A stretch of DNA of 64,000 bases from Bacteroidaceae bacterium (GTDB taxonomy: Bacteria > Bacteroidota > Bacteroidia > Bacteroidales > Bacteroidaceae), in contig JAKSIU010000011.1 in assembly GCA_024398615.1 (NCBI GenBank), forward strand, positions 1 to 64,000. The letters are read 5' to 3'. The notes under the pieces were generated by a model that was not told where the DNA came from, did not search any database, and worked only from the letters and a program-made list of their open reading frames with translations. The stretch's first letter is position 1, and every line of letters starts with the position of its first letter. The position numbers and the translations under genes are program-made. Positions 34,727 through 44,328 of the stretch are shown one piece after another.

Positions 34727-35590
34727 ATGAAGGCATTCGTTTTTCCTGGTCAGGGAGCCCAGTTCTCAGGTATGGGCAAAGATTTGTATAACGACAGTCA
34801 GGAGGCAAGACTACTGTTTGACAAAGCCGATGAGATTCTCGGATTCAAACTGTCAGAAATCATGTTCTCCGGAACCGATGAAGACCTGCGCCGTACGGAT
34901 ATCACCCAACCGGCAGTCTTCCTTCATTCCGTTGCCGTGAGTCTTGCCATGGGTGACGCATTCCAGCCGGACATGGTTGCAGGACATTCGCTCGGTGAAT
35001 TCTCTGCACTTGTTGCCTGCGGAGCCCTTTCATTTGAAGACGGACTGCTTCTGGTAGCTGCAAGAGCGCGCGCCATGCAGAAGGCCTGCATTGCGAATCC
35101 GGGTACAATGGCAGCCGTCATAGGACTGGCCGACGACAAGGTGATTGAAGTATGTGAAAACGTTGCCAGTCAAGGACATACGGTTGTAGCCGCCAACTTC
35201 AACAGTCCCGGTCAGATTGTCATTTCAGGGAGCACCGAAGGCATTGAAGCAGCCTGTCCGCTCATGAAGGAAGTCGGTGCCAGACGTGCGCTTCCGCTCT
35301 CAGTCGGAGGTGCTTTCCATTCACCGCTCATGACCCCGGCAAAGGAAGAACTTGCAAAGGCCATATCAGCGACACGTTTCAATACCCCACGCTGTCCCAT
35401 CTATCAGAATGCCGATGCCCTTCCACACGTTGACACCGACGAAATCCGTGCCAATCTGGTATGCCAGCTGGATTCACCTGTCCTCTGGACGAAGACCGTA
35501 TTGAACATGCATGCCGATGGAGCATCGGAATTCACCGAATGCGGTCCAGGAACCGTTCTCACCGGCCTGATAGGCAGAATACTGAAGTAA
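34727..35590 (+). CDS. fabD: Malonyl-CoA:ACP transacylase
   Basis: 287 aa from the ATG at 34727 (MKAFVFPGQGAQFSGMG). An open frame runs further upstream but crosses the promoter region and lacks homology. Active-site serine in VAGHSLGEFSAL; arginine in ARARAMQ; histidine in GGAFHSPLMTPA; GQIVISGS is also typical. It loads malonate onto ACP for fatty-acid synthesis, and could also serve the ketosynthase cluster at 46-64 kb, which has no transacylase of its own in this window. GH13 follows 17 bp later. Confidence 0.96.
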   Translation: MKAFVFPGQGAQFSGMGKDLYNDSQEARLLFDKADEILGFKLSEIMFSGTDEDLRRTDITQPAVFLHSVAVSLAMGDAFQPDMVAGHSLGEFSALVACGALSFEDGLLLVAARARAMQKACIANPGTMAAVIGLADDKVIEVCENVASQGHTVVAANFNSPGQIVISGSTEGIEAACPLMKEVGARRALPLSVGGAFHSPLMTPAKEELAKAISATRFNTPRCPIYQNADALPHVDTDEIRANLVCQLDSPVLWTKTVLNMHADGASEFTECGPGTVLTGLIGRILK

Positions 35591-35607
35591 CCTCAAACCA
35601 TTCGACA

Positions 35608-37278
35608 ATGAAGAAGAGAACCATATACCAGATACTCGCCAGGGTTTTCAACAATCCTGTTTCGGCAAATATCCCGAACGGAAGCATTCAGGAAAACGGA
35701 TGCGGAAAGATGGAATCCTTCACGCCGGCCGTACTGAATGAGATCAAGGAAAACGGTTATACGGATATATGGTTCACCGGTCTCCTTGCCCATGCAAGCC
35801 GTACCGGCTACTCCGGATTCGGGATTCCACAGTCACACCCGGCAACAGTCAAAGGGCATGCAGGATCACCATACGCCATACGTGATTATTACGACATAGA
35901 TCCCGACCTTGCTGTAAACATTTCTAACCGCATGGATGAATTTGCCAGCCTTGTAGGAAGAGTTCATGAAGCAGGACTGGGATTCATTATGGATTTCGTT
36001 CCAAATCATGTTGCAAGACAGTATCACTCCATCAGCACTCCCAAAGGGAAATACGGATTAGGCGAATCCGACAACCCCATGGAACCATTCTCCACGTCAA
36101 ATAATTTTTACTATTTTCCAGGACAGTCCCTAGGCGGGGGCATAGACTGGCAAGGCTATGTGGAGAATCCTGCAAAAGCAACCGGAAACGACCGGTTCAG
36201 CCCATGGCCGTCTGAATGTGACTGGTATGAAACCGTCAAGCTGAACTACGGCATCGACTACCGTAACGGGGACCGTCATTTCGACCCCATACCTGACACT
36301 TGGATCAAAATGACTGACATCCTTCTGTTCTGGGCCTCTAAAGGCGTTGACGCTTTCCGCTGCGACATGGCCGAAATGGTACCTGTCGAATTCTGGCATT
36401 ATGCCATAGCCAAGGTCAAGTCCAAATATAAAAAGGTAGAATTCATTGCCGAAATCTACAACCCCGGTTCGTATTCCAGTTACGTTGAATACGGCGGTTT
36501 TGACTGGCTTTATGACAAGGTGGGACTATACGATACGTTGCGTGCCATCGTCGAGGGACGGGAGTCGGCAACCGCCATTACACGATGCTGGCAGAACACA
36601 GGACAGATGGGGCCGCACATGCTGCATTTCATGGAGAACCATGACGAACAGCGAATTGCATCGGACTTTTTCGCAGGCAATCCAGAGAAGGCTCTGCCGG
36701 CCATGGTTGTTTCGGCCCTCATGGACTCCTGTCCTGTCATGGTATACGCCGGACAGGAACTTGGCGAACGCGGGATGGACACAGAGGGATTCTCAGGCAG
36801 GGACGGACGCACCACCATTTTCGACTACTGGTCACCCGACACGCTGCACCGTCTCTACTCTGACGGACATTTCGGAGACTCCCGCCTCACTGAACAGGAA
36901 AAGCAGTTGCGCAGTTTCTATTCGCGGCTCATGAACATTGCCCGCTCTGAGAGATGCGTCTCGAACGGTCGTTTCTTCGACCTCATGTACGTCAATCCCG
37001 TTTCCGGACAGTTCAATCCGCACAGGACATACGCATTCATGCGTGCCGACAGCCATCATGCCATGCTGACAGTCGCCAATTTTGACGGGATGGCCGTGAA
37101 TGCCGCCGTCAACATACCACAGCACGCATTCGATTACATGCAGCTGACCGCCAGAAACGCCTGTCTGCTCACTGACCTCATCTCAGGCAACACCCAGCGT
37201 TCCGACATCAGTCCGGAACGTCCTGTCAGAGTCAGCATTCCACCCTATTCCGCCGCAGTTCTACGCTGGAAAATCTGA
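35608..37278 (+). CDS. Cytoplasmic GH13 alpha-amylase-family enzyme
   Basis: 556 aa from the ATG at 35608, which follows fabD by 17 bp; the longer frame overlaps fabD and is not used. No signal peptide. Catalytic set: Asp253 in GVDAFRCDMAEMV, Glu282 in EFIAEIYNPG, Asp346 in FMENHDEQRI; substrate-side motif FVPNHV at 130-135. The C-terminal beta domain ends in SIPPYSAAVLRWKI. It probably works on intracellular glycogen or malto-oligosaccharides; the exact subfamily cannot be settled by eye. Pairing with fabD looks incidental. Confidence 0.9.
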   Translation: MKKRTIYQILARVFNNPVSANIPNGSIQENGCGKMESFTPAVLNEIKENGYTDIWFTGLLAHASRTGYSGFGIPQSHPATVKGHAGSPYAIRDYYDIDPDLAVNISNRMDEFASLVGRVHEAGLGFIMDFVPNHVARQYHSISTPKGKYGLGESDNPMEPFSTSNNFYYFPGQSLGGGIDWQGYVENPAKATGNDRFSPWPSECDWYETVKLNYGIDYRNGDRHFDPIPDTWIKMTDILLFWASKGVDAFRCDMAEMVPVEFWHYAIAKVKSKYKKVEFIAEIYNPGSYSSYVEYGGFDWLYDKVGLYDTLRAIVEGRESATAITRCWQNTGQMGPHMLHFMENHDEQRIASDFFAGNPEKALPAMVVSALMDSCPVMVYAGQELGERGMDTEGFSGRDGRTTIFDYWSPDTLHRLYSDGHFGDSRLTEQEKQLRSFYSRLMNIARSERCVSNGRFFDLMYVNPVSGQFNPHRTYAFMRADSHHAMLTVANFDGMAVNAAVNIPQHAFDYMQLTARNACLLTDLISGNTQRSDISPERPVRVSIPPYSAAVLRWKI

Positions 37279-37288
37279 GAATAATTCG

Positions 37289-37296
37289 TATGTTTG
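37289..37296 (+). promoter_or_regulatory. -7 box TATGTTTG before the GH3 gene
   Basis: An exact TAnnTTTG match, 17 bp before the ATG at 37313, in the 34-bp gap after the GH13 gene. It suggests that the GH3 gene can be transcribed alone. Confidence 0.4.
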
Positions 37297-37312
37297 CAGA
37301 AAACAACACGTT

Positions 37313-39676
37313 ATGAGCAGACATACAACACTTTACATTATCTGCACAGCTGTTATGCTTACGGCATGCAATGGTTCAGAAAGCAACGGATCCGACAAGG
37401 AAATGATCAGGCAGACCGATGCCCTGTATGACAGGATGTCGCCGCAGGAACGTGTCGCGCAGCTGCGCAGCATGTATATGGACGACCTTTTTGACACAGA
37501 AGGCAATCTTGACACGGCAGCATGCCGCCGTCTAATCCCCAACGGCATAGGTCATTTCTCACAATATGCCAGCCAGAAGCCGCTACCGGCCGATGTGCTC
37601 CGTGACCGTGTGGCAGCAGTCCAGAACTGGCTAATCAACAACACTCCCAACGGCATTCCGGCACTTTTCCACGAAGAGGTCCTGTCGGGCATCAACACTC
37701 TGGATGCCACCATATACCCTCAGCAGATAGGTCAGGCGGGATCATTCAACACCGAACTGGCCGAACTCAAGACCCTTCAGACCGGCATCGGAATGAGAAA
37801 GATGGGCGGCATACTGTCACTTTCACCAATGGTCGATGTCTGCCGCACCCCGAGCTTCAACCGTCTTGAAGAATCATACGGTGAGGACGCATACCTGTCG
37901 GCTGCCATGGGCACAGCCTTCGTACGCGGCCTGCAGCAGGGCGATTTGAAGAAAGGCGTAGGAACCTGCTCGAAGCACTACCTGGGCTATGGCGGAGGCG
38001 GCGATGCCGATGAGAAGGAACTCATGGAAGAAATCCTGCTTCCTCATGAAACGATGATACGTCTGGCCGGAAGCAAGGCCGTCATGCCGGGCTACCACAG
38101 CGTCCACGGCACGAAATGCGTTGCAAACAGTGAAATCCTCATCGACATTCTGCGTGAATACGTAGGCTTTGACGGCATGGTCGTGAGCGACTACACAGCC
38201 GTCAGCCAGGTTCCAGGAAAGGATCATGTCGAAAAGGCTGCAGCTGCAATCAACGGAGGAAACGATGTCGATTTTCCGTCGGGCGACAGCTACGCACACC
38301 TGCTTGAAGCCATTGGACAGGGTCTTGTCAGCGAAGAGACATTCGCACGTGCCGTCAAGGACGTTCTGAAATACAAGTACCGTGCCGGACTGTTTGACAA
38401 CAACGCCTACCTGTATGCCGAAGGTCATATAGAGCTTGACACGCCAAAGGAGCGTCAGACCTCATATCAGATTGCCACACAGTCAGTTGTACTGCTTGAA
38501 AACAACGGCATCCTGCCGCTGGCAAAAGACAGCCGGATACTGCTGACCGGACCGAATGCGTCGTCCATGTGGGCCATGTGCGGAGACTATTCCTTCCCGG
38601 CCATGACATACTTCTGGAAACGCACCGACATCGGTTCCGAGAATCCGCATATCGTAACCCTTCTCGAAGGCCTGAAATCACGTCTGGAGGCCGGAAGCAC
38701 CCTGGAATACACACGCGGCTGCGACTGGACGGAGTCCGATGTCACCAGAATAAGCCAGAGCGGTGACCCGCGTGCATGGCAGCGGAGATCCGGCCAGAGA
38801 CGTGTCGATTCCGGTGAGAAAGCCGACCGCGACGAAGCCCTCAAGCTTGCCGGCAATGCCGACATCATAATAGCCGCCATGGGTGAAAACGTGCTGCTTT
38901 GCGGCGAAAACCGTGACCGTGACGGCCTGCGTCTGCCCGGCGACCAGGAACAGTTCGTACGCGACCTTATTGCTACAGGAAAACCTGTCATCCTGATTAT
39001 GTTCGGCGGAAGGGCACAGGTAATTGGCGACCTTGCTGACAGGTGTGCGGCAGTCATCCAGGCCTGGTACCCCGGCGAGGAAGGCGGCAATGCCGTAGCC
39101 GACATTCTGGTAGGCAACATCTCACCATCGGCCAAGCTCAGCGTAAGCTACCCCAATGTTGAACTTGACGAGCCCATCTGCTACAACTACTCAGCGACAC
39201 AGGATCCACGCATCCGCTGGCCTTTCGGATACGGTCTGAGCTACACCACATTCGAATACAGCGACATGAAGCTTGACAGCGAAAGCATCGGAACGGACAA
39301 GCTGAGCATAGGTCTTGAATTCACTGTTAAGAACATTGGAAAGATGAAGTCCGATGAAATTGTCCAGCTCTACCTGTCACCGACCAGTGCAGACCAGCCA
39401 ATACGCCCAATCCAACTGCAGGGTTTTACCCGCGTAAGCCTCGAGCCCGGAGAATCCAAGACCGTCCGCGCCCAGCTGTTCACCGACCAGTTCGGTTACT
39501 ACACCAACATTGACGGCAACCGCAGCTGGAACATTGCCCCTGGCACCTACACCATCCGCATAGGCGCCTCGTCAGCCGACCTTCGCCTTGAGCATAACGT
39601 AACCCTGACAGGCAAGCCCGTCACCAAACCCCTGCGCGACAACTACTTCTCAAAAATGGAGACAGTACCCGTCTGA
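37313..39676 (+). CDS. GH3 beta-glycosidase lipoprotein
   Basis: 787 aa. A type II signal peptide ends in the lipobox LTAC (Cys19), so the protein is lipid-anchored. The N-terminal TIM-barrel holds the nucleophile Asp293 in GFDGMVVSDYTAV and the KH-Y substrate motif SKHYLGYG. The second alpha/beta domain has VVLLENNGILPL and a C-terminal fibronectin-III-like domain (about 660-760) follows. Similar enzymes are beta-glucosidases or beta-xylosidases; FGYGLSYTTFEYS closes the second domain. Together with the CE6-GH51 enzyme it points to plant hemicellulose use. Confidence 0.93.
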   Translation: MSRHTTLYIICTAVMLTACNGSESNGSDKEMIRQTDALYDRMSPQERVAQLRSMYMDDLFDTEGNLDTAACRRLIPNGIGHFSQYASQKPLPADVLRDRVAAVQNWLINNTPNGIPALFHEEVLSGINTLDATIYPQQIGQAGSFNTELAELKTLQTGIGMRKMGGILSLSPMVDVCRTPSFNRLEESYGEDAYLSAAMGTAFVRGLQQGDLKKGVGTCSKHYLGYGGGGDADEKELMEEILLPHETMIRLAGSKAVMPGYHSVHGTKCVANSEILIDILREYVGFDGMVVSDYTAVSQVPGKDHVEKAAAAINGGNDVDFPSGDSYAHLLEAIGQGLVSEETFARAVKDVLKYKYRAGLFDNNAYLYAEGHIELDTPKERQTSYQIATQSVVLLENNGILPLAKDSRILLTGPNASSMWAMCGDYSFPAMTYFWKRTDIGSENPHIVTLLEGLKSRLEAGSTLEYTRGCDWTESDVTRISQSGDPRAWQRRSGQRRVDSGEKADRDEALKLAGNADIIIAAMGENVLLCGENRDRDGLRLPGDQEQFVRDLIATGKPVILIMFGGRAQVIGDLADRCAAVIQAWYPGEEGGNAVADILVGNISPSAKLSVSYPNVELDEPICYNYSATQDPRIRWPFGYGLSYTTFEYSDMKLDSESIGTDKLSIGLEFTVKNIGKMKSDEIVQLYLSPTSADQPIRPIQLQGFTRVSLEPGESKTVRAQLFTDQFGYYTNIDGNRSWNIAPGTYTIRIGASSADLRLEHNVTLTGKPVTKPLRDNYFSKMETVPV

Positions 39677-39955
39677 CAGCAATTCCACAGCGCATCTGCC
39701 AAAAATAGGTGTCATTAGAATGCCTTCAAATAGCATTTTACGCACCCTATGCCTGAAAAAAGGCTATTGGGTGACACCAAGTGGCTTGTAGCTCCGATTT
39801 TGTCCACCCATTTTTGGCGAAATGGAATATGAGGCCGACTAAAAAGGTTTGCAACCTCTCTGAGAATTTCCATTCCGTAAGCGAAACGGGGCCGTCCACT
39901 CACCGCGGCTTTCCAAATGGTTCTCTGCGTGAATCCCACGGGATTGCTTACCGCG
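39677..39955. other. Gene-free stretch between convergent GH3 and carB genes
   Basis: No supported gene. It contains a stem-loop candidate at 39743-39774 (CACCC-tat-GCC paired with GGC-tatt-GGGTG) and a 7-bp inverted repeat GGTGTCA/TGACACC (39708-39714 and 39772-39778). Short open frames on both strands look like chance. The stretch ends in palindrome copy 3, and could be a decayed mobile or repeat-associated sequence, but nothing recognisable remains. Confidence 0.5.
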
Positions 39956-40011
39956 CGAACAGGGGACAGGTTCCGTTCGTAAACTTGCGAACGGAACCTG
40001 TCCCCTGTTCG
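39956..40011. repeat. 56-bp palindrome, REP-like copy 3
   Basis: 24-bp perfect arms (39956-39979 and 39988-40011) around an 8-nt centre. Same core as copies 1 and 2. Its end lies 17 bp from the carB stop codon on the opposite strand. Confidence 0.9.
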
Positions 40012-40027
40012 GATAGACTGCTGCGGC

Positions 40028-43000
40028 TTATTTGAAGCCGTCCCAGCTCTTGATTGGAATATCGTCAACGTCGACCGTGCAGAACGCGTTGATGAACGAG
40101 CTTGCAAGACGGGCGTTGGTAATAAGAGGAATGTTCAGGTCAATGGCGGCACGACGGATCTTGTATCCGTTGGTCAACTCGTGCTGTGTCAGATCCTTGG
40201 GAATGTTGACCACCATGTCTATTTCCTTGTTATGAAGCATGTCAAGAGCCTGCGGCTGCTGTCCTTCCTCACTTGGCCAGTAAACGCGCGTATTGGCAAT
40301 GCCGTTCTCTTCCAGATACTTGGCCGTGCCGCCGGTTGCATAGAGATTGTAACCCTTTGAAACCAGCATTCTGGCAGCATCCAGCATAGCGGCCTTCTGC
40401 TTTGCCGTACCGGTTGAGAGCAGAATGTTCTTCTGCGGAATCCTATGTCCTACAGACAACATGGACTCAAGGATTGCGTAGCGCTGGTCATCGCCCAGAC
40501 AGCCAACCTCACCGGTCGATGCCATATCGACACCCAGAACCGGGTCAGCCTTCTGCAGACGGTTGAATGAGAACTGCGATGCCTTGATTCCCACGTAGTC
40601 AATATCGAACAGACTCTTTTCAGGAGCGCTGACAGGAATGCCCAGCATTATCTTAGTGGCAATCTCAATCAGATTGATCTTGAGGACCTTGCTCACGAAC
40701 GGGAACGAACGGGATGCGCGCAGGTTGCACTCGATCACCTTGATGTCGTTCTCACGGGCCAGATACTGTATGTTGAAAGGACCGCTTATGTGCAGCTCCT
40801 TTGCAATCTGACGGCTTATGCGCTTGATACGCTTGACTGTCTCGACATAAAGCTTCTGCGGCGGGAACTGGATTGTTGCATCACCTGAATGCACGCCGGC
40901 AAACTCAATATGTTCGCTGATAGCGTATGCTATGATCTCGCCGTCCTTTGCAACGGCATCCATCTCGACTTCCTTGGCGTTCTCGATGAAACGGCTCACG
41001 ACCACCGGATGTTCCTTGGAGACATCGGCTGCAAGCTGCAGGAAACGTTCCAGTTCGTCCTGGTTGCTGCACACATTCATGGCAGCACCTGACAGCACGT
41101 ATGACGGACGCACCAGTACCGGGAAGCCCACACGGTCAATGAACTTGCCAATCTCCTTCATCGATGTCAGTTCACTCCATTCGGGCTGATCGACTCCGAT
41201 GCGGTCAAGCATGGCTGAGAACTTCTCACGGTCCTCGGCATTGTCAATATCCTTGGCACTGGTACCCAGAATAGGAACGTTCTGTGCATCGAGCTTCATT
41301 GCCAGATTGTTAGGAATCTGTCCGCCGGTCGATACAATCACACCGTAAGGATTCTCCAGATCTATCACATCCATGACACGTTCGAATGTCAGTTCGTCAA
41401 AGAACAGGCGGTCAGTGACATCGTAGTCAGTACTTACGGTCTCCGGATTGCAGTTGATCATGATGTTGCGGTAGCCCTCACGACGGATCGTGTTCAGTGC
41501 CTGAACGCCGCACCAGTCGAATTCAACGGAAGAACCGATTCTGTATGCGCCTGAACCTATTACGATAATCGACTTGTGATCATTATAGAATTCAATATCA
41601 TGAGCACAGCCGTTGTATGTCATGTACAGGTAATTGGCACGGGCCTGATATTCACCGCCCAGAGTATCAATCTGCTTCACGAACGGAACAATGCCAAGAC
41701 TCTTGCGCAGGTTCCTCACGGCCAGAAGTCCTTCCTGTGAGCCCGGCTTCTTTTCAAGACCGAGTGCACGTGAAATCTGGAAGTCCGAGAAGCCCATCTT
41801 CTTGGCTTTGCGCAGAAGAGTCTCTGAAAGCTTCTCTATACCCTTGACCTTATGCAGTTCCTCTGAAACCTTGTAGATTCCCATCAGACGGTTCAGGAAC
41901 CACTTGTCAATCTTGGTCAGTTCCCAGACACGGTCAATGCTGTATCCCTCCTGGAATGCCTGGCTGATGGCGAACAGTCTCTTGTCCGTAGGTTCCTTCA
42001 GGGCCTTGTCCAGATCGGCGAACTTCATGCTCTTGTTTTCAACGAAACCGTGCATGCCCTGACCTATCATGCGGATACCCTTCTGGATGACTTCCTCGAA
42101 GCTGCGGCCTATAGACATAACCTCGCCCACCGACTTCATGCTCGAACCTATCTCACGGTCAACGCCATGGAATTTGGAGAGGTCCCAACGCGGAATCTTG
42201 CAGACCACGTAATCGACTGACGGCTCAAAGAAGTCTGTAGTAGTCTTTGTTATGGAGTTCTTGAGCTCATAAAGATTGTAGCCCAGTCCCAGCTTACATG
42301 CAACGAATGCCAGAGGATAGCCGGTAGCCTTCGATGCCAGGGCCGATGAACGGCTCAGACGTGCATTCACCTCAATGACACGGTACTCTTCAGACTGCGG
42401 GTCGAATGCAAACTGTATGTTGCACTCACCTACGATACCCACATGGCGGGCTATGCGTATGGTTATTTCCTCAAGTTTCTGCACCTCGTGCTGTGTCAGG
42501 GTCTGTGTAGGAGCGACCACAATGCTCTCGCCGGTATGTATGCCCAGCGGGTCAAAGTTCTCCATTGAGCAGACAATGATTGAGTTGCCGCTCTTGTCGT
42601 TGACACATTCGAATTCAATCTCCTTCCATCCCTTGAGACTCTTCTCAACCAGGATCTGCGGTGAGAATGAGAATGACTTTTCAGCCAGACGGTTCAGTTC
42701 CTCCTCATTGTCGCAGAAACCCGAACCCAGACCGCCAAGTGCATATGCCGAACGGATGATGACCGGATAGCCCAGTTCCAGAGCTGCGGCACGTGCGTCC
42801 TCCATGGTTTCAACGGCATGGCTCTTGATTGTCTGAACTCCGATCTCATCAAGACGCTGGATAAAGAGTTCACGGTCTTCAGTGTCCATGATAGCCTTGA
42901 CCTGAGTACCCAGAACCTTGACCTTGTACTTATCCAGAACACCGCTCTGATACAGTGCGACACCGCAGTTCAGCGCTGTCTGACCGCCAAATGCCAGCAG

Positions 43001-43255
43001 TATTGCATCGGGACGTTCCTTGGCAATCACCTTCTCGACGAAGAACGGAGTTACCGGATAGAAATATACCTTGTCTGCAACGCCTTCACTGGTCTGTACC
43101 GTTGCAATGTTAGGATTAATCAGAATGGTTTCAATATTCTCTTCCTTCAATGCCTTCAGTGCCTGCGATCCGGAGTAGTCGAATTCACCGGCCTCACCGA
43201 TTTTGAGAGCACCTGAACCAAGCAGCAGAACTTTCTTATATTTTTTCAATGCCAT
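40028..43255 (-). CDS. carB: Carbamoyl-phosphate synthase large subunit, animal CPS-like
   Basis: 1075 aa with two ATP-grasp halves (IRSAYALGGLGSG; VRPSYVLSGAAMNV), the oligomerisation middle and an MGS-like allosteric C-terminus (LYATGGTAKYLEENGI). It makes carbamoyl phosphate for pyrimidine and arginine synthesis. The N-terminal half reads more like eukaryotic CPS (CAD/CPS1) than E. coli CarB: IGEAGEFDYSGSQALKALKE, GWKEIEFE and NARLSRSSALASKATGYPLA. Starts 11 bp after carA in the purF-carA-carB operon. Its ammonia source is in question because the small subunit lacks the nucleophile. Confidence 0.96.
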   Translation of the reverse strand: MALKKYKKVLLLGSGALKIGEAGEFDYSGSQALKALKEENIETILINPNIATVQTSEGVADKVYFYPVTPFFVEKVIAKERPDAILLAFGGQTALNCGVALYQSGVLDKYKVKVLGTQVKAIMDTEDRELFIQRLDEIGVQTIKSHAVETMEDARAAALELGYPVIIRSAYALGGLGSGFCDNEEELNRLAEKSFSFSPQILVEKSLKGWKEIEFECVNDKSGNSIIVCSMENFDPLGIHTGESIVVAPTQTLTQHEVQKLEEITIRIARHVGIVGECNIQFAFDPQSEEYRVIEVNARLSRSSALASKATGYPLAFVACKLGLGYNLYELKNSITKTTTDFFEPSVDYVVCKIPRWDLSKFHGVDREIGSSMKSVGEVMSIGRSFEEVIQKGIRMIGQGMHGFVENKSMKFADLDKALKEPTDKRLFAISQAFQEGYSIDRVWELTKIDKWFLNRLMGIYKVSEELHKVKGIEKLSETLLRKAKKMGFSDFQISRALGLEKKPGSQEGLLAVRNLRKSLGIVPFVKQIDTLGGEYQARANYLYMTYNGCAHDIEFYNDHKSIIVIGSGAYRIGSSVEFDWCGVQALNTIRREGYRNIMINCNPETVSTDYDVTDRLFFDELTFERVMDVIDLENPYGVIVSTGGQIPNNLAMKLDAQNVPILGTSAKDIDNAEDREKFSAMLDRIGVDQPEWSELTSMKEIGKFIDRVGFPVLVRPSYVLSGAAMNVCSNQDELERFLQLAADVSKEHPVVVSRFIENAKEVEMDAVAKDGEIIAYAISEHIEFAGVHSGDATIQFPPQKLYVETVKRIKRISRQIAKELHISGPFNIQYLARENDIKVIECNLRASRSFPFVSKVLKINLIEIATKIMLGIPVSAPEKSLFDIDYVGIKASQFSFNRLQKADPVLGVDMASTGEVGCLGDDQRYAILESMLSVGHRIPQKNILLSTGTAKQKAAMLDAARMLVSKGYNLYATGGTAKYLEENGIANTRVYWPSEEGQQPQALDMLHNKEIDMVVNIPKDLTQHELTNGYKIRRAAIDLNIPLITNARLASSFINAFCTVDVDDIPIKSWDGFK

Positions 43256-43266
43256 AATTCCGCGTG

Positions 43267-44328
43267 TTAGAGTTTTGAAATGAAATCCGTGTAAATGAAC
43301 TCGGTATCAGTGGGAATGCTGTCCGATTCCGAATGGAACATGACTCCGACCCACGGATGACGTGTATTGAAGATTCCCTCGACAGATCCGTCGTTCAGGT
43401 TCTTCAGATACACCTTCCACTGGCCTACCACCGATTCCTCACGGATGGCGTAGTTGTGGTTCTGTGCAGTTATGAAGCAGCGGTCGGTACCCTCCAGTCT
43501 GACCGGCTGGTTGTGGGTATGATGACCGAACTTGAGCTTGTATGTGTCCATACCGCCGGCAAGACCCAGCAACAGGCATCCCATACCGATGCCAAGGACG
43601 GGAACATCAGACTTTGACATGAACTTCTGCAGACGGGTCACGACCTCGCTGCAATAGCTCGGATTGCCGGGACCGTCTGAAATGACCAGTCCGTCAAACT
43701 TCATCTTCGAGTAGTCACAGTTCCAGGGAACGCGGACCACTTCAAGGTCTTCGTTGACAAGACAGCGTATCATGCCGGCCTTGACGCCGCAATCCACCAG
43801 GACGATTCTCTTTCCGGCACCTTCATTGTAAGTGATGGGCTGCTTGCATGAAACCTCGGGAAGCATGTTGGTGTATGAAAATTCCTCGGGCTTCTTCTTA
43901 CCGTCGAACATTATCCTGGCGGTCATGCTGCCATGCTCACGGATGTGCTTTGTGAGTTCGCGTGTGTCAATGCCGCTAATGCCTGCAACCTTCTCACGCT
44001 TCATCCACTCCTCGAGTGATTCCTTTGCGTTCCAATGGCTGTAGAAATCGCTGTAGTCACTTACTATCAGGGCTCTGGCATGTGCCTCAAAACTTTCGGC
44101 ATTGGTGGGAAGTCCCATCTCATCGGCCTCTATGGGCTGTATGCCGTAATTACCTATGACGGGATAGGTCATCACAAGCAGCTGTCCGCGCGAAGCGGGA
44201 TCTGTGAGAATCTCAGGATAACCTGTCATGGCGGTATTGAACACGAGTTCTCCGCTTACAGGCTGCTGAAAACCGAATGATTCACCCTTGAAGCAGGTGC
44301 CATCGGCAAGAATCAGTGATACGGTCAT
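43267..44328 (-). CDS. carA: CarA-like small subunit with the glutaminase cysteine missing
   Basis: 353 aa. The N-terminal CPSase domain is normal (FNTAMTGYPEILTDPASRGQ). In the class I amidotransferase domain, the nucleophile elbow GICLGHQ reads GIGMGCLLLGLAGG, so Gly stands where the catalytic Cys should be and a Cys stands three residues later. The DNA supports this (ggc atc ggt atg gga tgc). The triad His and Glu are kept in FHSESD. Downstream, TYKLKFGHHTHNQPV and FITAQNHNYAI resemble the domain of animal CPS1, which has also lost the Cys. Its first base overlaps the purF stop (TAATG), so the two are coupled. Confidence 0.93.
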   Translation of the reverse strand: MTVSLILADGTCFKGESFGFQQPVSGELVFNTAMTGYPEILTDPASRGQLLVMTYPVIGNYGIQPIEADEMGLPTNAESFEAHARALIVSDYSDFYSHWNAKESLEEWMKREKVAGISGIDTRELTKHIREHGSMTARIMFDGKKKPEEFSYTNMLPEVSCKQPITYNEGAGKRIVLVDCGVKAGMIRCLVNEDLEVVRVPWNCDYSKMKFDGLVISDGPGNPSYCSEVVTRLQKFMSKSDVPVLGIGMGCLLLGLAGGMDTYKLKFGHHTHNQPVRLEGTDRCFITAQNHNYAIREESVVGQWKVYLKNLNDGSVEGIFNTRHPWVGVMFHSESDSIPTDTEFIYTDFISKL

